The notes: generated by a model from the letters alone, not told the origin. DNA of 64,000 nucleotides from Haladaptatus caseinilyticus (GCF_026248685.1 NZ_CP111038.1:1-64000); one strand, 5' to 3'. Counted from the stretch's first letter, positions 45,313 through 54,114 are shown. Numbers and translations: made by a program.

Positions 45313-46035
45313 ATGACCTCAAACAACGATCCCCCAACAGACGAGCAGACCATTGATTCAATCACAGACCTGTGTACCGACGCAAAACAGCAACTCAACT
45401 CCCGACGCGACTTCCTCGGGAAAACCGCGGCCGGTGCGACAGCGCTCTCGCTTGCGGCAACCGGTGTCGGTAGTGCACACGGCGATGATTCGACGTGCAA
45501 GGACGATGATAAGATGACCGATATTGACGTGTTGAACTACGCGCTTACACTCGAACAACTAGAGGCCACGTTCTACACACGGGGGCAACAGATGTTCACT
45601 GAGAGCGAAATTGAGAGTTCGGACGCCGCCAAGCGCCTCGGCACATCGCTCCAATGTTCGACGTACGATTACTTCAACCTCATTCGAGATCATGAACAGA
45701 CGCACGTCAAACGGCTCACCGAGGTTATCACCGATCTCGGTGGTACGCCCGTCTCTGGGCTGGAGTTCGAATTCCCGCTCGATAGTGTCCAACAATACTT
45801 CGTGCTTGCCCAGACGTTCGAAAACCTCGGTGTCTCGGCGTATGATGGTGCGATTGCACTCATCGAAAATCCGGACCTCCAAACGGCGGGCGCGACGATT
45901 GCGACGGTCGAAGCCCGTCACGCCTCGTATCTGAACATTCTCAACGCGGATGTGCCGTTTCCGACGGCGTTCGATGAACCGAAAACCATGGAAGAAGTCT
46001 TGGCTGCAGCCGGACAATTCATCGTCGACCAGTAA
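45313..46035 (+). CDS. Tat-exported ferritin-like protein, copy 1
   Basis: A 240-residue protein with a Tat signal (NSRRDFLGKTAAGATALSLAA) and a ferritin-like four-helix bundle of the desiccation-related (Ferritin_2) type: VLNYALTLEQLEATFY, IRDHEQTHVKRLTEVI, FENLGVSAYDGAIALI and TIATVEARHASYLN. The E, ExxH and EARH residues are those expected for a di-iron site. It would act outside the cell, perhaps in metal or oxidative stress handling. A paralogue lies at 46914 on the opposite strand, with a regulator between. Confidence 0.85.
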   Translation: MTSNNDPPTDEQTIDSITDLCTDAKQQLNSRRDFLGKTAAGATALSLAATGVGSAHGDDSTCKDDDKMTDIDVLNYALTLEQLEATFYTRGQQMFTESEIESSDAAKRLGTSLQCSTYDYFNLIRDHEQTHVKRLTEVITDLGGTPVSGLEFEFPLDSVQQYFVLAQTFENLGVSAYDGAIALIENPDLQTAGATIATVEARHASYLNILNADVPFPTAFDEPKTMEEVLAAAGQFIVDQ

Positions 46036-46180
46036 GTCGAAATCAGTCGCGCTCAATCTTTCTTTTAGACTTACTCTGGCTAGTAGTAACATCGATTGTC
46101 GAATTCTATGCCATTGTATTGCTACAAGGCAGCCCACAGATCAGTCGTTTCTCTTGAAGCGTTTGTTCAATCCACCCTGG

Positions 46181-46813
46181 TTAGTTTTGCATCGTGACTG
46201 AATCTGATCGCTGTTGACTCACGTGGTATCCTCCTGTAACTAGCCCAAAGAGGAGAACAGTAATGGTCAACACCAGTTGCTCAGATAACTGTGTACCAAC
46301 GGAAACATCAACAGCAGTAATTATTAGAAGGCTACAACTGACTATCGCTACACTCCAGTACCATTGTATCCACCACCGACTTGGAGTTGTGCTCAACTCA
46401 GACTCGGTTGCTTCTGGGATAGTTTGCTGTGTTTGACATGCTATAAGATACGGATCACATTGAGTGGCGGTGTCCGTTCGGGTTACCAGACCATTGGTTT
46501 GATCGTACTCAATCACTCCCTCCTTGTCGAGCTTCGGGAGATGTGATTGATAGAGACTGATATAGGTTCGCTGACGCTCCTTTGATTGGAGATTCTCGAC
46601 CACTGTTCCATGTTCCCGGGCAGCGACTTGCTCCGCGAGATCCCGCATTACGACTGGCTCTGTTGTCCCCTGAAGATACTGGAGTGCATATCGACGGCGT
46701 TGGACTTGTAGGAGATGATAAATCGTATCTTTCGAAAGCTGGTGGGTCGCACTCGCTTCGTCAGAAAATAGATCACCATCGTCTGTTTTGTTTGTCTCGG
46801 GGGTCGTGCTCAT
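46181..46813 (-). CDS. DUF7344-type winged-helix protein with two membrane helices
   Basis: A 210-residue protein. Residues 25-115 form a winged helix of the haloarchaeal DUF7344 type (LSKDTIYHLLQVQRRRYALQ, MRDLAEQVAAREHGTVVENL, SLYQSHLPKLDKEGVIEYDQ); a C-terminal pair of membrane helices follows (WYWSVAIVSCSLLIITAVDV, LVLTITVLLFGLVTGGYHV). It could be a membrane-tethered regulator. Lying between two ferritin-like genes, it may control one of them. Confidence 0.75.
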   Translation of the reverse strand: MSTTPETNKTDDGDLFSDEASATHQLSKDTIYHLLQVQRRRYALQYLQGTTEPVVMRDLAEQVAAREHGTVVENLQSKERQRTYISLYQSHLPKLDKEGVIEYDQTNGLVTRTDTATQCDPYLIACQTQQTIPEATESELSTTPSRWWIQWYWSVAIVSCSLLIITAVDVSVGTQLSEQLVLTITVLLFGLVTGGYHVSQQRSDSVTMQN

Positions 46814-46913
46814 GTGCTAATCCTATCTTTAATCTTATTCGCTTTCGTGAAAAGGGGGTGTGCTCGTTTTATCGCACCAACAGGAATCCTGTAATCGGAT
46901 CCTGTTAGGTGTC

Positions 46914-47660
46914 TTATTCCGAGACGATGAACTGACCAGCGATCTTCTTGACTTCCTCCATGGATTTGGCCTCGTCGAAGGCGTTCGGATACGGCGACTC
47001 CATATTCACGCCGTTGAACACAGCCGCGTGGCGAGCCTCGACACTGTGAATCGAGAGTGCCGCCGAGAGCAAGTCACTGTTCTGGATCGACGGCGCTGCA
47101 CCTGCGTAGGCGGCCACACCCGTGTTCTCGAGGGCCATCGCCACGCCCAAGAATTCAGCGGGCGTCTCGTAGCCGAAGTCGTACTCAGCGGTTGCGACGG
47201 GCTCGCCACCGAGGTCGTTAATCACTGCAGTGAGCTGGTCAACGTGGGCTGCTTCGTGCTGCCCAACGACTTTGACCTGTTCTGGGATCTGTTCTTTTAC
47301 TTCATCACAGACGCCACAGCCCAGATCGGCATTCATGAAGTCGTCAGCGGAGAATTTCTCGAGGCCTTCCTGGTAGAAGGTTGCTTCGAGGTGTTCGAGG
47401 GTCAGTGCGTAATTCAGAATGTCGATGTCGTTCATGCTATTGTCTCCGGAGCTGCTGTCACTACCGCTATTGCTTTCATCACCGCTCGATTCGTGCTCAT
47501 CCGCACCGGCCGTCCCCATGCCGAAGCCGGTTACACCTGCTGCCCCGACGGCTGCAGTGCCAGCGAGAAATGTACGGCGAGAACTGAGTTGTTCGCGCAT
47601 GCTGGTATTGGCCTGTTCGATGCCTTTGGTGTCTGGCTTGTTCTGTGGATCCTGGGTCAT
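46914..47660 (-). CDS. Tat-exported ferritin-like protein, copy 2
   Basis: A 248-residue paralogue of the 45313 protein: Tat signal (SSRRTFLAGTAAVGAAGV), a Ser/Asp/Gly linker, then the bundle with ILNYALTLEHLEATFYQEGL, VGQHEAAHVDQLTAVI, ALENTGVAAYAGAAPSI and SIHSVEARHAAVFN. Both copies keep the LEATFY and EARH di-iron motifs. A CGVC pair near residue 110 is absent from copy 1. Confidence 0.85.
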   Translation of the reverse strand: MTQDPQNKPDTKGIEQANTSMREQLSSRRTFLAGTAAVGAAGVTGFGMGTAGADEHESSGDESNSGSDSSSGDNSMNDIDILNYALTLEHLEATFYQEGLEKFSADDFMNADLGCGVCDEVKEQIPEQVKVVGQHEAAHVDQLTAVINDLGGEPVATAEYDFGYETPAEFLGVAMALENTGVAAYAGAAPSIQNSDLLSAALSIHSVEARHAAVFNGVNMESPYPNAFDEAKSMEEVKKIAGQFIVSE

Positions 47661-47811
47661 GATCGATCACTGTACCCGTCTGGTACAGGCTTAGATACAG
47701 GCATGTCCTACAAGAACGATTTCCGGATTCTCACCCAAATTCAACCCAATATCACTTCCAGAAGCCAGATGGATTATAATTCGACACGCAACCCGAGCAG
47801 AAACAGCGATC

Positions 47812-48117
47812 TCAGTCCCAGGTGATCCAGATCAGAAAGACGAGTCCGATCGTCTCAAAGATCCGGATGAGCATAATCGCTCGCTGGGCAATCATCGGCA
47901 TTTCCGCCGAAAACCACACGTGTAGAACGGGATCAAACTGGAAGAAATACAGTGCTAAGAGGTTCTCCGAGAGCAACATTAACCCAAACACAAAAAGCCC
48001 AAGCGTATGCTTTGAGCGAAATTGGAGGAAGTTCCGGCCCCAGATCGAGAGCAATCCCAGTATCAGCAGGAGATTGACACCGATGGTGAGCCGCAGTGAG
48101 TCGATCCAGATTGCCAT
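47812..48117 (-). CDS. Small three-helix membrane protein (DUF7521-like)
   Basis: 101 residues with three membrane helices (LTIGVNLLLILGLLSIWG, GLFVFGLMLLSENLLALYFF, IFETIGLVFLIWITW). It directly follows a small winged-helix gene, an arrangement repeated at 54486-55132. I recall such pairs as haloarchaeal DUF7521; the name is unverified. It may be the signal-sensing partner of the regulator. Confidence 0.65.
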   Translation of the reverse strand: MAIWIDSLRLTIGVNLLLILGLLSIWGRNFLQFRSKHTLGLFVFGLMLLSENLLALYFFQFDPVLHVWFSAEMPMIAQRAIMLIRIFETIGLVFLIWITWD

Positions 48118-48177
48118 CTATCTATTCCTCCCTCGGTTTCGGACACGGTTACATGCTTTCCCAATTTCAACCATAGT

Positions 48178-48453
48178 TTAACCCATCTGCTCACTAATTC
48201 GCTCAATAGTTTCCCAGTGTTGCGTTGCTTGATCACTAATCAGGTAGATCGCGCCATACCCATCCCCACCACGATCCAGGATATTGTTCTCCAAAAGGAC
48301 ATCTAGATGATGACGGACCGTCTTATAATCGAGATCTAACTCCTCAGCGAGTTGATTCGCGTTACGAGGTTGTTCTCGGAGGGCGCGGACAATACGAACG
48401 CGATTGGGCCCCCCGCGGGTTCCGGTAAACACGTACCATAAAACACCCTCCAT
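48178..48453 (-). CDS. Small ArsR-like winged-helix regulator
   Basis: 91 residues with an ArsR-type winged helix (RGGPNRVRIVRALREQPRNA, NQLAEELDLDYKTVRHHLDV, LLENNILDRGG). A frame start at 48495 is possible, but the TATA-like GTTATACAG near 48505 would leave no leader, so ATG 48453 is preferred. It precedes the three-helix membrane protein gene by about 60 bases and is divergent from the broken DUF389 gene. Confidence 0.75.
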   Translation of the reverse strand: MEGVLWYVFTGTRGGPNRVRIVRALREQPRNANQLAEELDLDYKTVRHHLDVLLENNILDRGGDGYGAIYLISDQATQHWETIERISEQMG

Positions 48454-48596
48454 TACTGGAGACAAACAAACAAGGGTGGTAAAACTATCGAACAAGTTAC
48501 TGTATAACGATGACTGGCTGTCTGGAGGGTGTCAAAATCATAGAGATTTAAAAGCATAGTTCTATACAGATACTGCCGAAAGCCTCCTTTACACGG

Positions 48597-49605
48597 ATAC
48601 GATTGATTCAACTAACGATCCCGCAGGACAAGCAGGATATTGTCTGCCGGATTCTTGAACAGCGGGATCTTAATTTTACTCTCACCGCCGAGACGTCTGA
48701 TCGAGACTATACTGCTGTTATCGCAACTCCCGTCGAAACGGACGAAGTAGAGGATCTGTTAGATGCCTTTCGTAGTGTCGGCATCGAGCGTGATGGCTAC
48801 GCTATCGTTACTGATGTCAAAGCAATCCTGTTTCAGCAACCTGAAACAGAAGCCGATGACAATGGACTAATCGATGTTACTCTAATCTCACGCGACGAAC
48901 TCCGAGCACAGGCAGCAGAGATGTCTGCGTTCACCCCAAATTTCATGCTGTTCACGATCATCAGCACTGTCGTCGCCGCTGCTGGTCTACTGACTGACAG
49001 TGCTGCTGTTGTCGTCGACAGTATGGTGATCGCTCCCCTACTTGGACCAACTGTCGGGGCAAGTGTTGGGAGTATTCGTCAACGATAACGAGTTGTTTCG
49101 CGAAGGAGTGAAAGCCCAGTTTCTCGGCCTAGTCATTGCGATAACCAGTGCGACAGTGTTTGCAGTGGTTGCAAAACTTACTCTGTTCCCAAATATCGAC
49201 ATTCGAGCGCTCGGTGAAGTTGCGGCACGCGTCAATCCAGGTGCGCTTTCACTCGTTGTTGCGCTCGGCTCAGGAGCAGCTGGTGCGATTTCACTCACTG
49301 CAGGCGCAAGTGCACCGTTGGTTGGAGTGATGATTGCGGCCGCTCTCATTCCACTGACTGCTGCGGTCGGCCTCGGAATCTCCTATGGTGATTCCGTGCT
49401 TGCCGTCAGTGCTGGAATTCTCGTGTTGGTCAACATTCTCTCGATCAACTTCGCCAGCTTAGCCGTGCTTTGGATACGTGGCTATCGGCCTGATCACTGG
49501 TTCGAAGAAGATCTCGTCCGGCGTACACACTCAAACGAGTTGCGGTACTCACCATGGGATTCTTGTACTCTCGTACGTGCGACGGTAGCGAGGTCGGTTT
49601 CTTGA
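48597..49605 (+). pseudogene. Frameshifted DUF389 membrane protein gene
   Basis: Two frames together give most of a DUF389 (TIGR00341-like) transporter-like protein: LIQLTIPQDKQDIVCRILEQ through VDSMVIAPLLGPTVGASVG in the first, then FVNDNELFREGVKAQFLGLV to NILSINFASLAVLWIRGYRP in the second. The frame changes at about 49065-49075. The expected start, MRLIQL in relatives, reads IRLIQL (ATA at 48597), and the last helix region is missing. Start loss, frameshift and truncation make this a clear pseudogene. Confidence 0.8.
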
Positions 49606-49627
49606 ATTTGGCCGATTTAGCGGATTT

Positions 49628-49702
49628 ACTTCCTGTGGGCAGTATAAGCAGAAGTAGGTTACCCCCCGGGATCCCCGAATCGATCTGTGCTTAGTTCGTG
49701 GA
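49628..49702 (+). repeat. 75-bp hairpin repeat, copy 2
   Basis: It aligns at about 70% to 13316-13391, with a conserved stem (TACTTC pairing with GAAGTA) and conserved TCTGTGC and AGTTCGTGG words. It lies between the truncated DUF389 gene and the lipoprotein gene. Confidence 0.5.
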
Positions 49703-49790
49703 GCTCATGCATCAATTTGGGACTCTCAACACTACAAGAGGAATTTCAGTCTGTAGAAGATATTTACCGGAGAAGAAACTGCTTATCGCT

Positions 49791-50324
49791 ATGAACCGTC
49801 GATGGTCGCGTCGGAAACTCCTCCACCTTACCGGGATTACCGCTATCCCACTCGCTGGCTGTTCGGCATTAGGGCGCAAGAAGAATGGCCAACCACTCAC
49901 CGAGCTGTACGATAATGATCTAGATGTTCTGGGTGACTCGATCACGTACGAACACGATCAAATACGGCTTTCAGGCCCAGATCAGCCAGTAGCGCTCGGT
50001 GATACTGTCGAATTTACCATCACAAACACGAGTGCGACCGAAATCACGCTCGGATGTCATAATCCATGGACGCTTCAACAGCAGATAAACGGTCGCTGGC
50101 GTGAACTGCTTTGGTCAACAAGTGACGGCGTCCTCCTCTGCGCATCCATCCTTCCCTCTGGCAAATCCTTCACTGAGAAGGTGACACTGACACGCTCTGC
50201 ACTTGAAACGCTCAGTGAGACAAAAACGGTTCAATACGACTTGACCACTGGGCTCTATCGATTCGTAATCCTCGGAACAAACCCCTTCTTGGCAACCGAC
50301 TTTCGTGTGCGATCGAATGATTAA
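49791..50324 (+). CDS. Tat lipoprotein with Ig-like domain
   Basis: 177 residues. The N-terminus has a Tat motif (WSRRKLLHLTGITAIP) and lipobox LAGC, so it should be lipid-anchored outside the cell. The rest is a beta-sandwich-like domain (VALGDTVEFTITNTSATEIT, SGKSFTEKVTLT, YRFVILGTNPF). No catalytic residues are evident. ATG 49791 is chosen for the signal; the upstream frame to 49698 is in the repeat. Confidence 0.75.
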   Translation: MNRRWSRRKLLHLTGITAIPLAGCSALGRKKNGQPLTELYDNDLDVLGDSITYEHDQIRLSGPDQPVALGDTVEFTITNTSATEITLGCHNPWTLQQQINGRWRELLWSTSDGVLLCASILPSGKSFTEKVTLTRSALETLSETKTVQYDLTTGLYRFVILGTNPFLATDFRVRSND

Positions 50325-50362
50325 CAGAGATATGCTCTGGAGTCAGTAGGTGTATTATCGAA

Positions 50363-50381
50363 GTTAGTATAGTATACTAAC
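50363..50381. promoter_or_regulatory. Dispersed palindrome, copy 4
   Basis: GTTAGTAT-AGT-ATACTAAC, perfect arms. It lies between the ends of convergent genes, so here it has no obvious promoter to control. Confidence 0.55.
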
Positions 50382-50471
50382 CCACTCGGCTGACCCTCCA
50401 CAAAATCATGAATGAAATGGGCCTCTTCCGGTACCTCTCTCAATTTGTGTCTAAGTACTCCAGACGCAACT

Positions 50472-50777
50472 TCAGAGCTTGCTCCGAATCGTCGGACTAC
50501 CGATCAAGAGTGATCCGCCAATAATCAAAAAGAGCGCAAAAAGAAGGGGCAGAAAGGGAGAACCATGCAAGTTACATCCATCGAACCATGACACCGTCAT
50601 TGTTCGCACATCAACTCCTGAAAGTCGTGCACGACTGAGATCAATCTGTAGAAAATCAGGCTCATACGCTCGACAAAGCTGTAGTGTCCCGGTTTCTGCG
50701 CCCAACGTCATTGGAATCAGTCGCACTCCGATCAGCACCCAAAAGACACCGATTAGACGAGCACTGAGTCTCTGCAT
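50472..50777 (-). CDS. Small two-helix membrane protein
   Basis: 101 residues from ATG 50777: helix one LIGVFWVLIGVRLIPMTLG, an extracytoplasmic stretch with two Cys (QLCRAYEP and GCNLHG), and helix two LPLLFALFLIIGGSLLIG. It is the last of three minus-strand genes that combine a winged-helix membrane regulator with two membrane proteins. Function unknown. Confidence 0.6.
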   Translation of the reverse strand: MQRLSARLIGVFWVLIGVRLIPMTLGAETGTLQLCRAYEPDFLQIDLSRARLSGVDVRTMTVSWFDGCNLHGSPFLPLLFALFLIIGGSLLIGSPTIRSKL

Positions 50778-50832
50778 GCCTGCTTCTATTCTTGTTTGTA
50801 TCAAAGGTCTGGCGTACACTCAAATCCCAATT

Positions 50833-51441
50833 TTACCGATTGCTATGATGGAGTGTTCGCCATAGCGCAACTCCGATTAAGACCGTAAGTCCGCCAGCAA
50901 AGAAAATCAATCCCGGTGGTACCCAGAGGGATGAATGAGGCTCTGAAGTATTGCTTGCGAGACTGAGGAGCCCAACCGTTGATGATTCTGTTGTTAGATA
51001 CTCACGTTGGGCCAACCACTCAACCACAAGACTTCCCCCGAGCAAGAGGCCAATTCCGCCCAGAAGATCCGAGAGTCGTGAACGTACTTTTTCGAGTCGG
51101 CTCTCCGAGCCACTCACAATAATCAATGGATCGTCAGTCGCCGCATAAACATGCATTTCACTTCCTCGCGAAGAGTACTCCGTATCAACCATCTCGATTA
51201 ACTCTGCCTCGATGAGGTTTTTGAGATGGTACTGCGCATTTTGGATTGAGGTATCGGCATGCTCGGCTATTTCCGTGGCCGTGGCGGGTTCGTCCTGCAA
51301 ATAAAGATAGATTGCGCGTGCTGTTTCTGACGAGAGCACACTAAAGACCGCAGCACCAGAATCATCGGCAAGATCGCAGAGGAGACCGTCTTGGGTTGGT
51401 TGGGAGCGGGTTCCTGAGAGTTTGCGGAGGAGGTCGCTCAT
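50833..51441 (-). CDS. Winged-helix regulator with two membrane helices
   Basis: 202 residues. The ArsR-like winged helix (FSVLSSETARAIYLYLQDEP, ATATEIAEHADTSIQNAQYH, LKNLIEAELIEMVD) is followed by two membrane helices (LLGGIGLLLGGSLVVEWLA and PPGLIFFAGGLTVLIGVALW). Such HTH-membrane proteins are common in haloarchaea and are thought to be one-component sensors. It lies between two small membrane protein genes. Confidence 0.78.
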   Translation of the reverse strand: MSDLLRKLSGTRSQPTQDGLLCDLADDSGAAVFSVLSSETARAIYLYLQDEPATATEIAEHADTSIQNAQYHLKNLIEAELIEMVDTEYSSRGSEMHVYAATDDPLIIVSGSESRLEKVRSRLSDLLGGIGLLLGGSLVVEWLAQREYLTTESSTVGLLSLASNTSEPHSSLWVPPGLIFFAGGLTVLIGVALWRTLHHSNR

Positions 51442-51509
51442 CGTACGTCTGTAACCAGTGAGTCATCTTAAATATCTGTATGTTTGTTTGATCGATGAAT
51501 GGTCCAATT

Positions 51510-51794
51510 CTATTTCCGTTCTAATCGTCGCCTTTCGTGAGTTCGAGAGACGTGGTATGCTGTGGTGGTGAATGTATACAGTCCAAAGACAATGGCGCTC
51601 ACCCCGATTAGTGCAAACACGCAGGGAATCAGCCACTCGGGGTGCGAACCTATCCGGGCAAGAGCTGTGAGTGGGGATGACAGAATATACTCGCCGAAAA
51701 TCGCCAGATTTCTCCAATCGATATTCTGCGTGATAACAATCCCTAATAACCCGATGATGGCTGCGAAGTAGAGTGATTGGCGGTCTGCAGTCAT
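51510..51794 (-). CDS. Small membrane protein
   Basis: 94 residues from ATG 51794, with a first helix (SLYFAAIIGLLGIVITQ), a middle amphipathic part, a second helix (WLIPCVFALIGVSAIVFGLY) and a basic tail (HERRRLERK). First gene of the three-gene membrane-regulator group. No family recognised. Confidence 0.6.
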   Translation of the reverse strand: MTADRQSLYFAAIIGLLGIVITQNIDWRNLAIFGEYILSSPLTALARIGSHPEWLIPCVFALIGVSAIVFGLYTFTTTAYHVSRTHERRRLERK

Positions 51795-51835
51795 GATTAA
51801 AATAAGTTCTAACACTATTAAAAGTGTGGCTTCGA

Positions 51836-51958
51836 TTACCGTCTCATCTCCAGTATCTGTTCAAGCGCGTCGACATATTCTCGATGCTGAAATTTGTCCT
51901 GGTCAACCGACTCGATCGGCTCGTCAGAGAGAAAGACATCTCCTTCTTCATCGAACAT
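51836..51958 (-). pseudogene. Short N-terminal fragment, KAP NTPase-like
   Basis: 40 residues from ATG 51958: MFDEEGDVFLSDEPIESVDQ, DKFQHREYVDALEQILEMRR, then a stop. The SDEPIES...R..YVDALEQIL pattern is that seen at the beginning of KAP-type P-loop NTPases, just before the Walker A motif, which is missing. Probably the stump of a lost gene. Confidence 0.35.
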
Positions 51959-52144
51959 GAGTACAAGTCTCTCATCTTCCAATTAAAAGATAACCCTATT
52001 CTGAAAAAGACTGCTAAGTGAATGTAATGCCAATCAGAAATTTAGCCTTTAGCCTGTGTCTACAGCTCTATCTATTGTATGACTCTACACGGTCGCCACA
52101 AGCGGACAGCGCTCGCGACGGGTGTACAAATCAGTAGATAATCG

Positions 52145-52519
52145 CTATTCTACGGACAAATAGTCCGAGTGAATCCAGTCCAACCCGTTGATTTGTGGCT
52201 TGAGCCATGTTTCAAACTCATCCGACTGATCTTCATCAGAAGATCGCTACACGATAACTGCATTCTTGCTGTCCACTTCGCGTTCGTTAAACGGTACTAA
52301 CGACGCAAATGCGGGTGGATTCGACGTATCCCAATGGTAGAGTGCTCGCTTACCATCAATCTAGAGCCCGACTAACTTGATTTGGCTGTACGCACGACTC
52401 AACACTTTGCTTGCCATCAGCTCGGCATCTTTCTGTGATGTATCGCAGAGTTCGGCGATTTCCTCGGATACCTCTTTGAATAGTTCATTGCGCCCATACG
52501 AAACGAGGTCGTGATTCAT
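52145..52519 (-). pseudogene. Gene with two in-frame TAG codons
   Basis: From ATG 52519 one uninterrupted frame of 124 codons reads MNHDLVSYGRNELFKEVSEE, SKVLSRAYSQIKLVGL, TAG (52361-52363), IDGKRALYHWDTSNPPAFAS, DSKNAVIV, TAG (52247-52249), then DEFETWLKPQINGLDWIHSD to a third TAG. There are no frameshifts. The sequence between the stops is coherent protein. Family not recognised. Recent decay by nonsense mutations is the simplest view. Confidence 0.6.
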
Positions 52520-52719
52520 AGAGAATAGACAGATCAGCACTATAATAGGGGTGAGCCCCCCTGGAGGGAAAATATTCTCGAATAATTTACTGTAATAACT
52601 GTATACCGGTGCGCGAAAATACCAGTGACCAAATGTTGGAAAATTCCGAATTCTGGATCTGAAATTCCGGCACCTTCCACTATCACAAAACTTATTACAG
52701 AAGGTTTTAGCTTCAAACT

Positions 52720-54114
52720 ATGAGATCTCGCGATAACCAACATGAGACCGCACCGCTCACCAACGCAGACAAATCCGAATCCCGCATACCCGTTGACCGT
52801 CGATCATTCTTTGCTGGACTCTGCGGGGCTGTTTCTCTTGGACTCGGAGGTGTTGCCGGAGGAAAGAACTCGACTACACCTGCTGGCCAATTAAAAACCT
52901 CGAACACTCGTGATAGCTTGGAAACCGACGTCGAGGAGCAACTCGTCAAACTCGTCCCCACTGATAATGCTGAAGACGACAGATTTGGTTATTCCGTCTC
53001 CCTTGACAGCGATGGTGAAACTGCACTCATTGGAGCATTTAATAACGACGACAACGGGGAGGACTCGGGCGCAGCCTACATCTTCACGCAGATGAATTCG
53101 GAGTGGAGCCAAACAGCTAAACTCACCGCAGATGATGCGGATGAACGCGACATTTTCGGTTGGTCGGTGGCACTCGATGACGATGGTAAAACCGCCCTTG
53201 TTACAGCCAATGGCCGTAACACAGATTCAGCATATCTCTTTACGAAGGCTGATAATAGGTGGAACCAGACGGCCAAACTCACCGTAGATGAAGACAATCC
53301 GGTTTACGCCTTTGGTCTTTCAGTTGCCTTTGCGTGCAACGGCAAAACTGTACTCATTGGTGCTTCCATTGGCGACCCCGACGGGGGTTATTCGGGCGCA
53401 GCGTACATGTTTAAGAAGACTAATACAGGGTGGAGTCAGACGGCTAAGCTCACCGCAGATGATGAGACTAATCACGATTCATTCGGTGGGTCAGTCGCAC
53501 TCGACAATGATGGCAGGACTGCACTCATTGGGGATTATCGTGACGATGAAAACAGGAGTAACTCGGGTGCGGCATACATCTTTGCCAAAGATTGTGATGA
53601 GTGGATTCAGACGGCTAAACTCACCGCAGGTGATTGTGATTATGTCGTCGCCTTCGGTCGTTCAGTTGCCCTTGATTGCGGTGGCAAAACTGCCATCATT
53701 GGGGCTTCCGTTGATGATAATCACGAGTCGTCGGAGAGGAGTCCGGCATATATCTTTACGCAGACTGATGAAGGGTGGCGCAAGATAACCACCCTCACCG
53801 CAGATGATGGCGACCCAGGCGACAGTTTTGGCAGTTCGGTTGCACTTGACGACCGTGGGGAGACCGCCCTCATTGGGGCTTCCGAAGACGATGACAACGG
53901 GGCTGTTTCTGGCTCGGCGTATATCTTTGCGAAGCGCAATGATGAGTGGAGCCAAATGACTAAGCTTATCGCAGATGATGGTGACGAAAATGATCGTTTC
54001 GGACTGTCAGTTGCTCTCGACTCTGGTGGCGAAACGGCCCTTATTGGAGCATCTTTTGATGAAAACGGGTTTGAATGGACTCATGCGGGATCAGCGTACA
54101 TATACGAAGAATAG
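52720..54114 (+). CDS. Tat-exported seven-repeat FG-GAP propeller protein
   Basis: 464 residues: a Tat signal (VDRRSFFAGLCGAVSLGLGG) and seven repeats of about 55 residues, each with the core D-x-FG-x-S-V-x-L-D-x-x-G-x-T-A-L-I-G-A and an ending like SGAAYIFTQ...WSQTAKLTADD. This is the FG-GAP type and should fold as a seven-bladed propeller outside the cell. Asp-rich loops may bind calcium. The last blades lack long insertions, and the repeats are well conserved, suggesting recent internal duplication. Function likely adhesion or ligand binding. Confidence 0.85.
   Translation: MRSRDNQHETAPLTNADKSESRIPVDRRSFFAGLCGAVSLGLGGVAGGKNSTTPAGQLKTSNTRDSLETDVEEQLVKLVPTDNAEDDRFGYSVSLDSDGETALIGAFNNDDNGEDSGAAYIFTQMNSEWSQTAKLTADDADERDIFGWSVALDDDGKTALVTANGRNTDSAYLFTKADNRWNQTAKLTVDEDNPVYAFGLSVAFACNGKTVLIGASIGDPDGGYSGAAYMFKKTNTGWSQTAKLTADDETNHDSFGGSVALDNDGRTALIGDYRDDENRSNSGAAYIFAKDCDEWIQTAKLTAGDCDYVVAFGRSVALDCGGKTAIIGASVDDNHESSERSPAYIFTQTDEGWRKITTLTADDGDPGDSFGSSVALDDRGETALIGASEDDDNGAVSGSAYIFAKRNDEWSQMTKLIADDGDENDRFGLSVALDSGGETALIGASFDENGFEWTHAGSAYIYEE

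Noticed and set aside
46860-47825. 321-codon plus-strand frame opposite the second ferritin-like gene
   Set aside because: Antisense of a gene with clear Tat and di-iron motifs; no start signal or recognisable domain.
51824-52021. 65-codon plus-strand frame
   Set aside because: The opposite strand gives a more protein-like short product (MFDEEGDVFLSDEPIE...), so this frame is likely its shadow.
52361-52363. TAG as pyrrolysine codon
   Set aside because: No supporting gene in the window and haloarchaea generally lack pyrrolysine; nonsense decay is simpler.
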